A stretch of DNA of 28,181 nt from Spirochaetales bacterium (lineage in GTDB: Bacteria; Spirochaetota; Spirochaetia; Sphaerochaetales; Sphaerochaetaceae): assembly GCA_028723145.1 (NCBI GenBank), contig JAQYFM010000174.1:1-28181 (forward strand), given 5' to 3'. Below, piece by piece: positions 8,107-15,464 of this stretch (the stretch's first letter is position 1; every line of letters begins with the position of its first letter). The position numbers were made by a program, and so were the translations under genes. A model generated the notes under the pieces. The model saw only the letters and a program-made list of their open reading frames with translations, was not told where the DNA came from and did not search any database.

Positions 8107-8968
8107 AAAAATATTAGGACACATAGCAGCACTCCTATGTGCTATAATTTGGGGAACGACCTTTATTTCAACAAAGGTCGTTCTTTTGTACTTCACACCT
8201 ATTGAGATTTTGGTAATTCGTTTCTTAATGGGGTATATTTTACTTTGGATAATAAAACCTAAGAGGGTAGAACTAAAAGGACTTAAGTGGGAATTAAATG
8301 CGTTTTGTGCAGGAATATTTGGTATAGCTCTGTATTACTTAGCTGAGAACTATGCGCTTGAATATACTAGTGCTGGAAATGTATCTTTAATTGTTTCTAC
8401 AGCTCCATTTTTCATTGCTTTAACATTTAGACTATTAAAGGAATCAGAGGAAAAGCTAACACTAAATTTCTTTTTAGGTTTTGTTCTTGCAATTGTTGGA
8501 ATTGCATTAATGAACTATAAGGAAGGTTCCTTTTCCTTTGATACCTATGGATTTTTGCTTGCCTTACTCGGAGCTATCTTGTGGGGTTTTTATTCTGTAT
8601 TTATAAAAAGAGCGAGTAAGGATTGTAGTGACACAATTATTCTTACAAGAAGAACCTTCTTCTATGGTTTAATTGTATTAATTCCAATTTCTTTAATACT
8701 TGGTTTTGATGTGCAAGTTAAAGATTTTTCGTCTTTAGATGTATTGTTAAATATTTTATATCTTGGCCTTGGAGCTTCTGCAATTTGCTTTGCAGTTTGG
8801 AACTATGCAATAAAGGCTCTTGGAGCGCTTGTTAGTGGAGTATATATATACTTAGTTCCTGCCATCACAGTAGTATTTTCATACTTTTTCTTAAATGAAG
8901 GTTTAACCTTAAATATGATTGCAGGAACTGTTTTAGTAATAATTGGCTTAGTGATCTCAGAAAAATAG
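8099..8968 (+). CDS. EamA-family (DMT superfamily) transporter
   Basis: The protein is about 289 residues with ten hydrophobic spans in two EamA repeats. The first repeat begins IAALLCAIIWGTTFISTK and the second YGFLLALLGAILWGFYSVFIK, the typical W-G motif in the first span of each half. Family members export or import small metabolites such as amino acids; the substrate here is unknown. I prefer GTG 8099, giving the usual MNKKILGH-type beginning, with GGAG at 8083-8086 upstream. TTG 8075 and GTG 8081 are in-frame alternatives. It overlaps the MFS gene by eight bases, and its 3' end overlaps the convergent DUF362 gene by 12 bases. Confidence 0.85.
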   Translation: MNKKILGHIAALLCAIIWGTTFISTKVVLLYFTPIEILVIRFLMGYILLWIIKPKRVELKGLKWELNAFCAGIFGIALYYLAENYALEYTSAGNVSLIVSTAPFFIALTFRLLKESEEKLTLNFFLGFVLAIVGIALMNYKEGSFSFDTYGFLLALLGAILWGFYSVFIKRASKDCSDTIILTRRTFFYGLIVLIPISLILGFDVQVKDFSSLDVLLNILYLGLGASAICFAVWNYAIKALGALVSGVYIYLVPAITVVFSYFFLNEGLTLNMIAGTVLVIIGLVISEK

Positions 8969-8977
8969 ATCACTAAG
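8947..8977. terminator. Hairpin at the overlap of two convergent genes
   Basis: A perfect 11-bp inverted repeat (8947-8957 and 8967-8977) with a 9-base loop spans the stop codons of the EamA gene (+) and the DUF362 gene (-). Neither strand has a clear T-run after it, so it is not a standard Rho-independent terminator. A bidirectional transcript-end or RNA-stability hairpin is the likely role. Confidence 0.6.
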
Positions 8978-10036
8978 TGAATCATAAATTGCTTTAGCTG
9001 AAGGTGGACATCCTTTTACGTTAATCTTGGCACATGAAGTACACTTGCCAACACCAATATTTGTTTCTTTATCCTTCCAACCTTGTCCTATTGCAATCTT
9101 GCTTTCCAGTTTATTAATTAAGCCATCCTCTTTTAAACGTTTTAAGGCATGCATTAAGGAAGCATAGCAAGCTGAACAAGCATCCTTAGCATCTGCATAT
9201 TTGCTTAAGCTTCTGCAAGCTCCAGTTGGAAGAGGCATTGATACATTTTCTGGCTTTTGCAGTACCTGGATATTAGCATTACTAATATCTGTTGAACCAA
9301 CACCATAGCTCTCTGCTAGTGGGATATATTCAATATCTTCTTTATCATAACCAAGTAAAGAGGCTGCATAGGTATCAATTAATACTGGATCCTTACCCAT
9401 AATAAGACGATTAGTTACTACAGGGTTTCCGCCTTCTTCAAAATCTAAATCACCACAGATAGAATCAACAATAATAAGGTTTGGTTTTATTGCTGCATTG
9501 AGAGCTGCAATTGGCTTCATTAAGCCCCAAGTATGAAATTGTCTTTTTGATCTATCTGATAATAGACCTTTTTGATTTTTTAAAGCACAGGTAATTAAGG
9601 TTTGACAATGTCCCTTTAATACAGGCAGAGAAATTAAGTAGTCGAGTGCTAAAGCAGTTTTAGAAATCTCCATTGTAAGACCTTTAACACTTACTTTTTC
9701 ATAGCTATCCTTCTTAACATCAACAAGTGGAACATTAAAGCTTTTATAGTTGTTTACTCTAAATGCTCTCTCTGTTGAGTCCCCAACCCATGAGGATTCA
9801 ATAATAATTATGTTAAAGTATCCTTTATCATTTAAGTATGAGATTAATTCTTTAATTATCTCATTATGAGTTGTAGCACCTGTTTCAGGAGTTGTAGCAA
9901 CAACAAGATTTGGCTTTATGCCAATTTTAGCATTCTTGTTTGGAATCTCATTTTCAATATCTAAATTATCTAAAAGCTCACGTGTAGCTTTTTCAATTGT
10001 TTTTGAATAAGTTACAAAAATATCTTTTTCTTTCAT
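8957..10036 (-). CDS. DUF362 iron-sulfur protein
   Basis: The 359-residue protein matches the DUF362 type: an N-terminal KIGIKPNLV segment, then THNEIIKELISYL, LPVLKGH and KNQKGLLS, and IVDSICGDLDFEEGGNPV with MGKDPVLID. The C-terminal third carries a CSAC pair and CTSCAKINVKGC, a cysteine set suited to an iron-sulfur cluster. The family's biochemical role is not settled, so I give none. It lies downstream of epmA and efp on the same strand, but the efp terminator sits only eight bases before its start and no ribosome site is visible. Its expression is therefore either read-through or from a promoter I cannot see. Confidence 0.82.
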   Translation of the reverse strand: MKEKDIFVTYSKTIEKATRELLDNLDIENEIPNKNAKIGIKPNLVVATTPETGATTHNEIIKELISYLNDKGYFNIIIIESSWVGDSTERAFRVNNYKSFNVPLVDVKKDSYEKVSVKGLTMEISKTALALDYLISLPVLKGHCQTLITCALKNQKGLLSDRSKRQFHTWGLMKPIAALNAAIKPNLIIVDSICGDLDFEEGGNPVVTNRLIMGKDPVLIDTYAASLLGYDKEDIEYIPLAESYGVGSTDISNANIQVLQKPENVSMPLPTGACRSLSKYADAKDACSACYASLMHALKRLKEDGLINKLESKIAIGQGWKDKETNIGVGKCTSCAKINVKGCPPSAKAIYDSLSDLFF

Positions 10037-10044
10037 ACTAATTT

Positions 10045-10070
10045 AAAAGCGGCTCTAAAATGGAGCCGCT
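10045..10070 (-). terminator. Terminator after efp
   Basis: An 8-bp G+C-rich perfect stem (10048-10055 with 10063-10070) with a 7-base loop follows the efp stop by nine bases. On the - strand it is followed by TTTT and then AAATT, a short U-tract. It ends only eight bases before the start of the next gene, so it may act as a leaky terminator or attenuator for DUF362. Confidence 0.75.
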
Positions 10071-10079
10071 GTATGTTAA

Positions 10080-10643
10080 TTATTTGTTTACCCTTTCAAG
10101 GTATTCTTTTGTTTCTGTGTTAACGCGGATCTTTTCACCCTGCTTGATGAAAATTGGTACTCTAACCTTGAGACCTGTTTCAGTTGTTACATACTTTGTA
10201 GCACCCTGAACTGTATCGCCCTTAACAGCTTCTTCAGCTTCAGCAACTGTGAATACGATTTTTGCTGGGATTATGATATCAAGAACCTGATCTTCCCAGA
10301 AAGTTGCGCGATAAGTCTCACCTTCTTTCATGAAGTACTCGTAATCAGGGAAAGATGCCATAGGAACTTCAATCTGATCGAAAGATTCAACGTTCATGAA
10401 AGCAAAGTTTGTTCCATCATTGTAAAGATACTGTAAATCCTTATCTTCTACTGTGATGTCCTCTGCGTTATCCTGAGACTTCATAGTCTCTGCGAGAACC
10501 TGACCTGTGCTTGGGCTCTTGAGCTTTAAGCGAACGAATGCAGAACCCTTACCTGGGTTAACGAATTCGCGATCGATACAAACAAAAGGCTGACCTTTGA
10601 TCAAAAGTGCAGTACCCTTATCAATCTGACCTGCTTTAATCAT
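10080..10643 (-). CDS. efp: Elongation factor P
   Basis: EF-P rescues ribosomes stalled at proline runs. The 187-residue protein has the three-domain layout: an N-terminal KOW-like domain with the loop motif PGKGSAF, a central OB domain (YLYNDGTNFAFMN) and the C-terminal OB domain ending near VNTETKEYLERV. Lys32 in PGKG corresponds to E. coli Lys34, the residue that receives beta-lysine, so this is a lysine-type EF-P matching epmA and epmB in the window. GAGG sits 7 bases before the ATG. Four of its six arginine codons are CGC, whereas neighbouring genes prefer AGA, and the gene looks richer in G+C; strong expression is the simplest reason. Confidence 0.97.
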   Translation of the reverse strand: MIKAGQIDKGTALLIKGQPFVCIDREFVNPGKGSAFVRLKLKSPSTGQVLAETMKSQDNAEDITVEDKDLQYLYNDGTNFAFMNVESFDQIEVPMASFPDYEYFMKEGETYRATFWEDQVLDIIIPAKIVFTVAEAEEAVKGDTVQGATKYVTTETGLKVRVPIFIKQGEKIRVNTETKEYLERVNK

Positions 10644-10687
10644 TATTATACCTCAAATATTAGTTTATTTTCTTATTGCTTTTTGAC

Positions 10688-11671
10688 TTATAGTCCGTCA
10701 TGTATCATATCAGAAAGAGGAAATAAAAGTAAAGGTGTTATTTCGGCTTTTCCCAAAATGCACATTAATAGTCGATCAAGTCCAATGGCAACACCACTTG
10801 ATTTAGGGATATTTAAATCATAAAAACTTGAATCAATCTTAGGAATTGGTAGATTATTAACGCTTCTTTGATTAACTAAGCGTTCATATTCTTTCAAATA
10901 ATAGGCTTTAGTTATCTCTTTTGAGGTTTCTTCTTTATAACAGTTAGCAACCTCAGTCTTATTGATATACATTTCCCAACGATGTCTATAAGGTCTATCT
11001 ATATATTTTTCTGCAAGACAATCTATTTGGTATGGATAGTCAGTTAATACAACAGGCTTTTCCGTTGGAAGAGAAGGCTCTACAAAGTTGATAAAAATTC
11101 TATTAAACGTATCATCCCACTCTTCGTTTGGTGGAACATAGAGACCTAACTTCTCAGCTGCTTGCTTTAAGCTTTCATATTCTTGTAAGGCGTCAAGGTC
11201 AAGTCCTGCATACTTTTTTATAGCATCATTAACACTCATTTTAATAAATGGTGGAAGAGCATAACTAGGAGTCGTTGGCCTTTTAATTGCTTTTAATAGA
11301 TCTTCTGTTAAGGCAATTGAATCATTTTCGTCATAACCTAAGGTATAGTATTCGAGCATTGAAAACTCAGGATTATGAATTTCTCCTAGCTGTTCACTAT
11401 TTCTAAAGCAACTAGAAATTTGATAGATAGAAGGAAAGCCATTTGCAAGTAGGCGCTTCATATATACTTCAGGTGATGGAATTAGATATAAATCAAGGTT
11501 TCCAGCAAATTCATTTATAAACTTTGTTTCAAAGTTTTGAATCGTTGGTTCTGGAATTAAATCAGGGGATAGGGTAGGAGTAAAAACCTCAAGATAATCC
11601 TTTGAATCAAAGAATTCTCTGATGGCTTTATACATTATATTTCGCTCTTTTTGGCTTTCGATATCAAACAT
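10688..11671 (-). CDS. epmA: EF-P lysyltransferase EpmA (LysRS paralogue)
   Basis: EpmA is a truncated class II lysyl-tRNA synthetase that attaches (R)-beta-lysine to EF-P. The 327-residue length, without an anticodon-binding domain, fits. Motif 2 is visible as SSCFRNSEQLGEIHNPEF (Arg90, His99, Asn100), and motif 3 as SGVAIGLDRLL (Arg300). Ala295 in that segment stands where tRNA-charging LysRS has Gly; E. coli EpmA has Ala298 there, and this distinguishes the paralogue. efp follows 44 bases downstream on the same strand. The start at 11671 has AGGAAGG, but 12 bases away, and promoter-like hexamers lie almost at the ATG, so a leaderless transcript is possible. Met13 is an alternative start. 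Confidence 0.92.
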   Translation of the reverse strand: MFDIESQKERNIMYKAIREFFDSKDYLEVFTPTLSPDLIPEPTIQNFETKFINEFAGNLDLYLIPSPEVYMKRLLANGFPSIYQISSCFRNSEQLGEIHNPEFSMLEYYTLGYDENDSIALTEDLLKAIKRPTTPSYALPPFIKMSVNDAIKKYAGLDLDALQEYESLKQAAEKLGLYVPPNEEWDDTFNRIFINFVEPSLPTEKPVVLTDYPYQIDCLAEKYIDRPYRHRWEMYINKTEVANCYKEETSKEITKAYYLKEYERLVNQRSVNNLPIPKIDSSFYDLNIPKSSGVAIGLDRLLMCILGKAEITPLLLFPLSDMIHDGL

Positions 11672-11674
11672 GAG

Positions 11675-11718
11675 ATTATATTACCTTCCTTGTGTAGATT
11701 TTATCAACAGGCTATAAT
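11675..11718. promoter_or_regulatory. Overlapping divergent promoters of epmA and mnmE
   Basis: On the + strand, TTGTGT (11690-11695), a 17-base spacer and TATAAT (11713-11718) precede mnmE by eight bases. On the - strand, TTGATA (complement of 11702-11707), an 18-base spacer and TAATAT (complement of 11678-11683) precede epmA by six bases; a TATAAT (complement of 11675-11680) is closer still. The two promoters interleave in a 55-base gap and predict almost no 5' leader on either mRNA. Confidence 0.6.
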
Positions 11719-11726
11719 GATTTGCT

Positions 11727-13043
11727 ATGGATGCCTATACGACAAATGAACCAATTTATGCATTAGCAACAGCTTATGCACCATCCGCAATTGCAATTGT
11801 AAGGCTTAGTGGTGATGGTGTTATTGATTTGCTTTCCAGTGTATTTGATCGACCTGAAAAATTAAAAAGAGCAAAAACAAATACTCTTGTTTATGGGAAT
11901 TTAATTGATAAACAAAATAGTATTGTTGATGAAGTATTGGTAGCTGTTTTTAAAAAAGGCCATGGATATACAGGAGAAGAAGCATTAGAGATTAATGCTC
12001 ATGGTTCATTAACTGGATTAAAACGTATTTTCCTCTTACTTGAATCAATCGGAATTAGACAAGCTAAAAGAGGTGAATTCACCTTTAGAGCATTCATGCA
12101 TGGTAGACTTGATTTAACTCAAGCGGAAGCTGTTGAAGAGCTAATTTCCTCTAAGAGTATTAGAGGTCAAGAGGCTGCTCTTGAGCGTCTAGAAGGTGGA
12201 CTTAAAAATCGACTTTTAGCTATAAAAAATAAACTTATAAACATACTTGCTTCTTTAGAGGTTCAATTAGATTATGCTGAGGATGAAATCTTAGAAGATT
12301 GGATAATGCCAAAAGCTGAGATCAATGAAATAATTAGTAATCTTGATGAGATTGTTAAAACCTACAGTGCTGGAACTATATACCGTGAAGGTGCAAAAAT
12401 CGTACTAGCTGGTGCTGCTAATGCAGGAAAGAGTTCACTCTTTAATTTGCTTACTAAAGAAAATAGAGCAATTGTTTCTCCAATTGCAGGTACAACTCGT
12501 GATTACATTGAATCCTTTACAACTATCCACGATATTCCTGTACGTCTCTTTGATACTGCAGGACTAAGAGATAGTGATGATTTAATTGAAAGTGAAGGTA
12601 TTAAGAGAAGTGAAAAGCTAATTAATGAAGCCGATTTAGTTCTTCTTCTACTTGCTCCAGGAGAAAAGGAAGAGATAACTTGGAAGACTAAAACTATCGT
12701 TGTAAAAACTAAAAGTGACTTAGAAAAAGGTGAAGGCTTAGCTATTTCAACTGTTAATGGAGAGGGAATTTCCCTTTTATTAGATTCAATTTATCAAGAG
12801 CTTTCTTCTAAGAGCAGTGAAAGTGAATTAGGTGCTATTTCGATTGATAGTGAAAGACAAAGAGACGGTTTAGTTAGACTTGTTGAAATGCTGAAATTTA
12901 TACTATCAAATGAAAATGAAAGTGTTGATATCCTTGCTTTATTCTTCCAAAGTGCTCTATCCATTCTTGGGGAAATTACAGGAGAGGTTACAAACGAAGA
13001 GTTACTTGATACACTCTTTTCAAATTTCTGTTTAGGTAAATAA
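11727..13043 (+). CDS. mnmE: tRNA modification GTPase MnmE
   Basis: MnmE works with MnmG to make the cmnm5U group at the wobble uridine of certain tRNAs. The 438-residue protein starts with the folate-binding domain (AIAIVRLSG at about 22-30) and has GRLDLTQAEAVEELI. The G domain shows G1 GAANAGKS (229-236), GTTRD (255-259), DTAGLRD (276-282) and a G4 of TKSD (328-331) in place of the common NKxD. It ends FCLGK with the conserved cysteine (Cys435). The start fits homologues, yet no Shine-Dalgarno precedes it and a good -10 lies eight bases upstream, suggesting a leaderless mRNA. mnmG begins one base after the stop. Confidence 0.96.
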   Translation: MDAYTTNEPIYALATAYAPSAIAIVRLSGDGVIDLLSSVFDRPEKLKRAKTNTLVYGNLIDKQNSIVDEVLVAVFKKGHGYTGEEALEINAHGSLTGLKRIFLLLESIGIRQAKRGEFTFRAFMHGRLDLTQAEAVEELISSKSIRGQEAALERLEGGLKNRLLAIKNKLINILASLEVQLDYAEDEILEDWIMPKAEINEIISNLDEIVKTYSAGTIYREGAKIVLAGAANAGKSSLFNLLTKENRAIVSPIAGTTRDYIESFTTIHDIPVRLFDTAGLRDSDDLIESEGIKRSEKLINEADLVLLLLAPGEKEEITWKTKTIVVKTKSDLEKGEGLAISTVNGEGISLLLDSIYQELSSKSSESELGAISIDSERQRDGLVRLVEMLKFILSNENESVDILALFFQSALSILGEITGEVTNEELLDTLFSNFCLGK

Positions 13044-13044
13044 T

Positions 13045-14862
13045 ATGAGAGATTACGATATAATTGTTATTGGCGGCGGACATGCCGGGATTGAAGCTGC
13101 GAGTGCAGCTGCTAGACAGGGCTTTGACACCCTTATGATTACTCAGTCCTTAGATGCAATTGGACGCCTTTCTTGTAATCCTGCTATTGGCGGATTAGCA
13201 AAAGGTAACTTGGTTCGTGAAATAGACGCCCTTGGTGGTTTAATGGGGCATCTAATTGATGATACTTTTATCCAGTTTAGAATTTTAAATAAGAGAAGAG
13301 GACCTGCGGTGCAAGCACCTCGTGCTCAGGCTGATAAATTTTCATATTCACGTCTTGCTAAGGAGACTCTTGAAAAAACAGACCATCTTTCTCTGTTTAT
13401 GGATACAGTCACTGATTTACTCATCGAAGATAATAAATGTATTGGTGTTGTAACAGAAAGAGGTTGGCATATATCTTCACGTGCAGTTGTACTTACAACC
13501 GGTACCTTCATGAATGGAAGAATCTTCATTGGTGAATACGATGCTCCTTGTGGTCGTCTTGGTGAGATGGCCGCAGTAGGCCTTGGTGATAACTTAAGAA
13601 AGCTTGGCTTTAACGTTGGTAGAATGAAGACAGGAACACCTGCAAGAGTTAGGAAATCATCTCTAGACTTTGATGAACTTGAAATTCAACCAGGAGATGA
13701 AGAGATTATCCCTTTCTCATTTGATAATGATGAAATTATTCGCTCCCAGTTACCATGTTATGTAACTTGGACTAATGACGAAACTCATAAAATAATTAGA
13801 GATAATATTCATCGTTCTCCTCTTTATGGAGGAAAAATTGTAGGAAAAGGACCTCGCTATTGTCCTTCAATTGAGGATAAGGTTGTAAGATTCCCAGAGC
13901 GTGAGAGACATCAAATATTTGTTGAACCAGAAGGTAATGGAACAGAGGAAATGTATTTAAATGGACTTTCTTCATCTCTTCCTGAAGAGGTTCAGCACAA
14001 GTTTATTAGAACTCTACCTGGCTTAAAACACTGTGAAATTATGCGTCCTGCATATGCCGTTGAGTATGACTACATCGATCCTACAGGTCTTTATCCATCT
14101 CTTGAGTCTAAGAGACTTGAAAACCTGTTTATTGCAGGCCAAACTAATGGAACCTCTGGTTATGAAGAAGCTGCTGCCCAGGGATTAATTGCAGGTATTA
14201 ACGCAGCATTGAAGTTAAGAGGAGAAGATCCATTAATCTTAAAGCGTACAGAGGCATACATTGGTGTATTAATTGATGACCTTGTAACAAAGGGAACAAA
14301 AGAACCATATAGAATGTTTACTTCTCGTGCAGAGTATAGATTATCTTTACGCCATGATAATGCTGATATGAGGTTAACTCGTCTTGCATATGAGAAGCAT
14401 AGTGTAAGTGATGAAAAGCTTGAAAGATTAAATGATAAAATTAATAAGATGGACTCTTTAAAGACATTAATAAAGTCTTATAAAGAGAGAGGTAAAAATG
14501 GCCTCGATCTATTAAAGGAACCTGAGGTTGATATCATTTATCTTGAAAGTAAAGTTCCAGCTATCAAGGAGTATTCTCTCTCTGTTAAGAGAGAAGTTGA
14601 GCTTGATATTAAGTATGCAGGGTACTTAAAAAGACAGGAAACCGAGGCATCTAAGTTTGATAAGAGTGAGAAAATATTAATTCCTGATGATATTAACTAC
14701 GATTTAATTGATGGCCTTTCTAGCGAGTCTAGAGAAAAGTTTAAGGCTATTAAGCCTCAGAATGTCGGTCAGGCAATGAGAATTAGTGGTGTAAGAGTAT
14801 CAGATGCAGCACTTTTGATGATGTATTTAAAAACAAGAGGTGAACATGGATCTACTAATTGA
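13045..14862 (+). CDS. mnmG: tRNA uridine-5-carboxymethylaminomethyl modification protein MnmG (GidA)
   Basis: This is the FAD-dependent partner of MnmE. The 605-residue protein begins with a Rossmann dinucleotide motif (IVIGGGHAGIEAA), followed by RLSCNPAIGG with a conserved cysteine, the family signature IQFRILNKRRGPAVQAPRAQ, and GPRYCPSIEDK with the second conserved cysteine. FIAGQTNGTSGYEEAAAQGL and RMFTSRAEYRL are also typical, and the C-terminal helical MnmE/tRNA-binding domain is complete (ISGVRVSDAALLMMYLK). The gene sits directly between mnmE and rsmG, overlapping rsmG by 17 bases, the classic order for this set. Confidence 0.97.
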   Translation: MRDYDIIVIGGGHAGIEAASAAARQGFDTLMITQSLDAIGRLSCNPAIGGLAKGNLVREIDALGGLMGHLIDDTFIQFRILNKRRGPAVQAPRAQADKFSYSRLAKETLEKTDHLSLFMDTVTDLLIEDNKCIGVVTERGWHISSRAVVLTTGTFMNGRIFIGEYDAPCGRLGEMAAVGLGDNLRKLGFNVGRMKTGTPARVRKSSLDFDELEIQPGDEEIIPFSFDNDEIIRSQLPCYVTWTNDETHKIIRDNIHRSPLYGGKIVGKGPRYCPSIEDKVVRFPERERHQIFVEPEGNGTEEMYLNGLSSSLPEEVQHKFIRTLPGLKHCEIMRPAYAVEYDYIDPTGLYPSLESKRLENLFIAGQTNGTSGYEEAAAQGLIAGINAALKLRGEDPLILKRTEAYIGVLIDDLVTKGTKEPYRMFTSRAEYRLSLRHDNADMRLTRLAYEKHSVSDEKLERLNDKINKMDSLKTLIKSYKERGKNGLDLLKEPEVDIIYLESKVPAIKEYSLSVKREVELDIKYAGYLKRQETEASKFDKSEKILIPDDINYDLIDGLSSESREKFKAIKPQNVGQAMRISGVRVSDAALLMMYLKTRGEHGSTN

Positions 14863-15463
14863 AGGTGCAAATAAATTAAAAATAGAGTTAACTCAAGATC
14901 AAATTGATAAGCTTGAAAAGTATATTAAGGAAATAGAGCTTTTTAATCCTGTTTATAAGCTTGTTGGCTATCAAGATAGATCAGAGTTAATTATTAAACA
15001 TATTCTTGACTCTTTAGCAGGGATTAAGGAAATTGAAAAGATAAATAAAGGTGTTATTGCAGACCTTGGTTCCGGGGCAGGATTTCCTGGAATTGTACTG
15101 GCTATTATGCTCGACTCTCCTATTGTACTTATCGAGCGTATGAAGCGAAGAGTCGATTTTTTAAAAAATGTTATTTTAAGGTGTAACCTTACCAATGTTA
15201 AAATCATTGCAAAGGATGTGAGTGAGGTTGATGAAAAATTCGATACAATTACTTGTAGAGCTTTTCATCCTATATACGATATCATCCAGGATGTTGAGAG
15301 GCTATTGACAACAGACGGTGTGTTTGCAGCTTATAAAGGTAGAAAAAGCTACCTCCTTGCTGAGACTGAAAATCTTTCAGCTTGGAAACTCGATGTCATA
15401 CCACTTCAAGTCCCATTTCTAGATGAACAACGCCACCTTGCTCTTATGAGGAAGAAAAACTGA
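14846..15463 (+). CDS. rsmG: 16S rRNA (guanine-N7) methyltransferase RsmG (GidB)
   Basis: RsmG methylates N7 of G527 (E. coli numbering) in 16S rRNA, near the streptomycin site. The protein has 205 residues from ATG 14846, placed by AAGAGG at 14835-14840; the in-frame GTG at 14840 overlaps that ribosome site. HILDSLAGI precedes the SAM-binding motif ADLGSGAGFPGIVLAI, and LIERMKRRVDFLKNV and TCRAF follow, all family hallmarks. It overlaps mnmG by 17 bases and is followed after one base by ftsK. Confidence 0.95.
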   Translation: MDLLIEGANKLKIELTQDQIDKLEKYIKEIELFNPVYKLVGYQDRSELIIKHILDSLAGIKEIEKINKGVIADLGSGAGFPGIVLAIMLDSPIVLIERMKRRVDFLKNVILRCNLTNVKIIAKDVSEVDEKFDTITCRAFHPIYDIIQDVERLLTTDGVFAAYKGRKSYLLAETENLSAWKLDVIPLQVPFLDEQRHLALMRKKN

Positions 15464-15464
15464 T

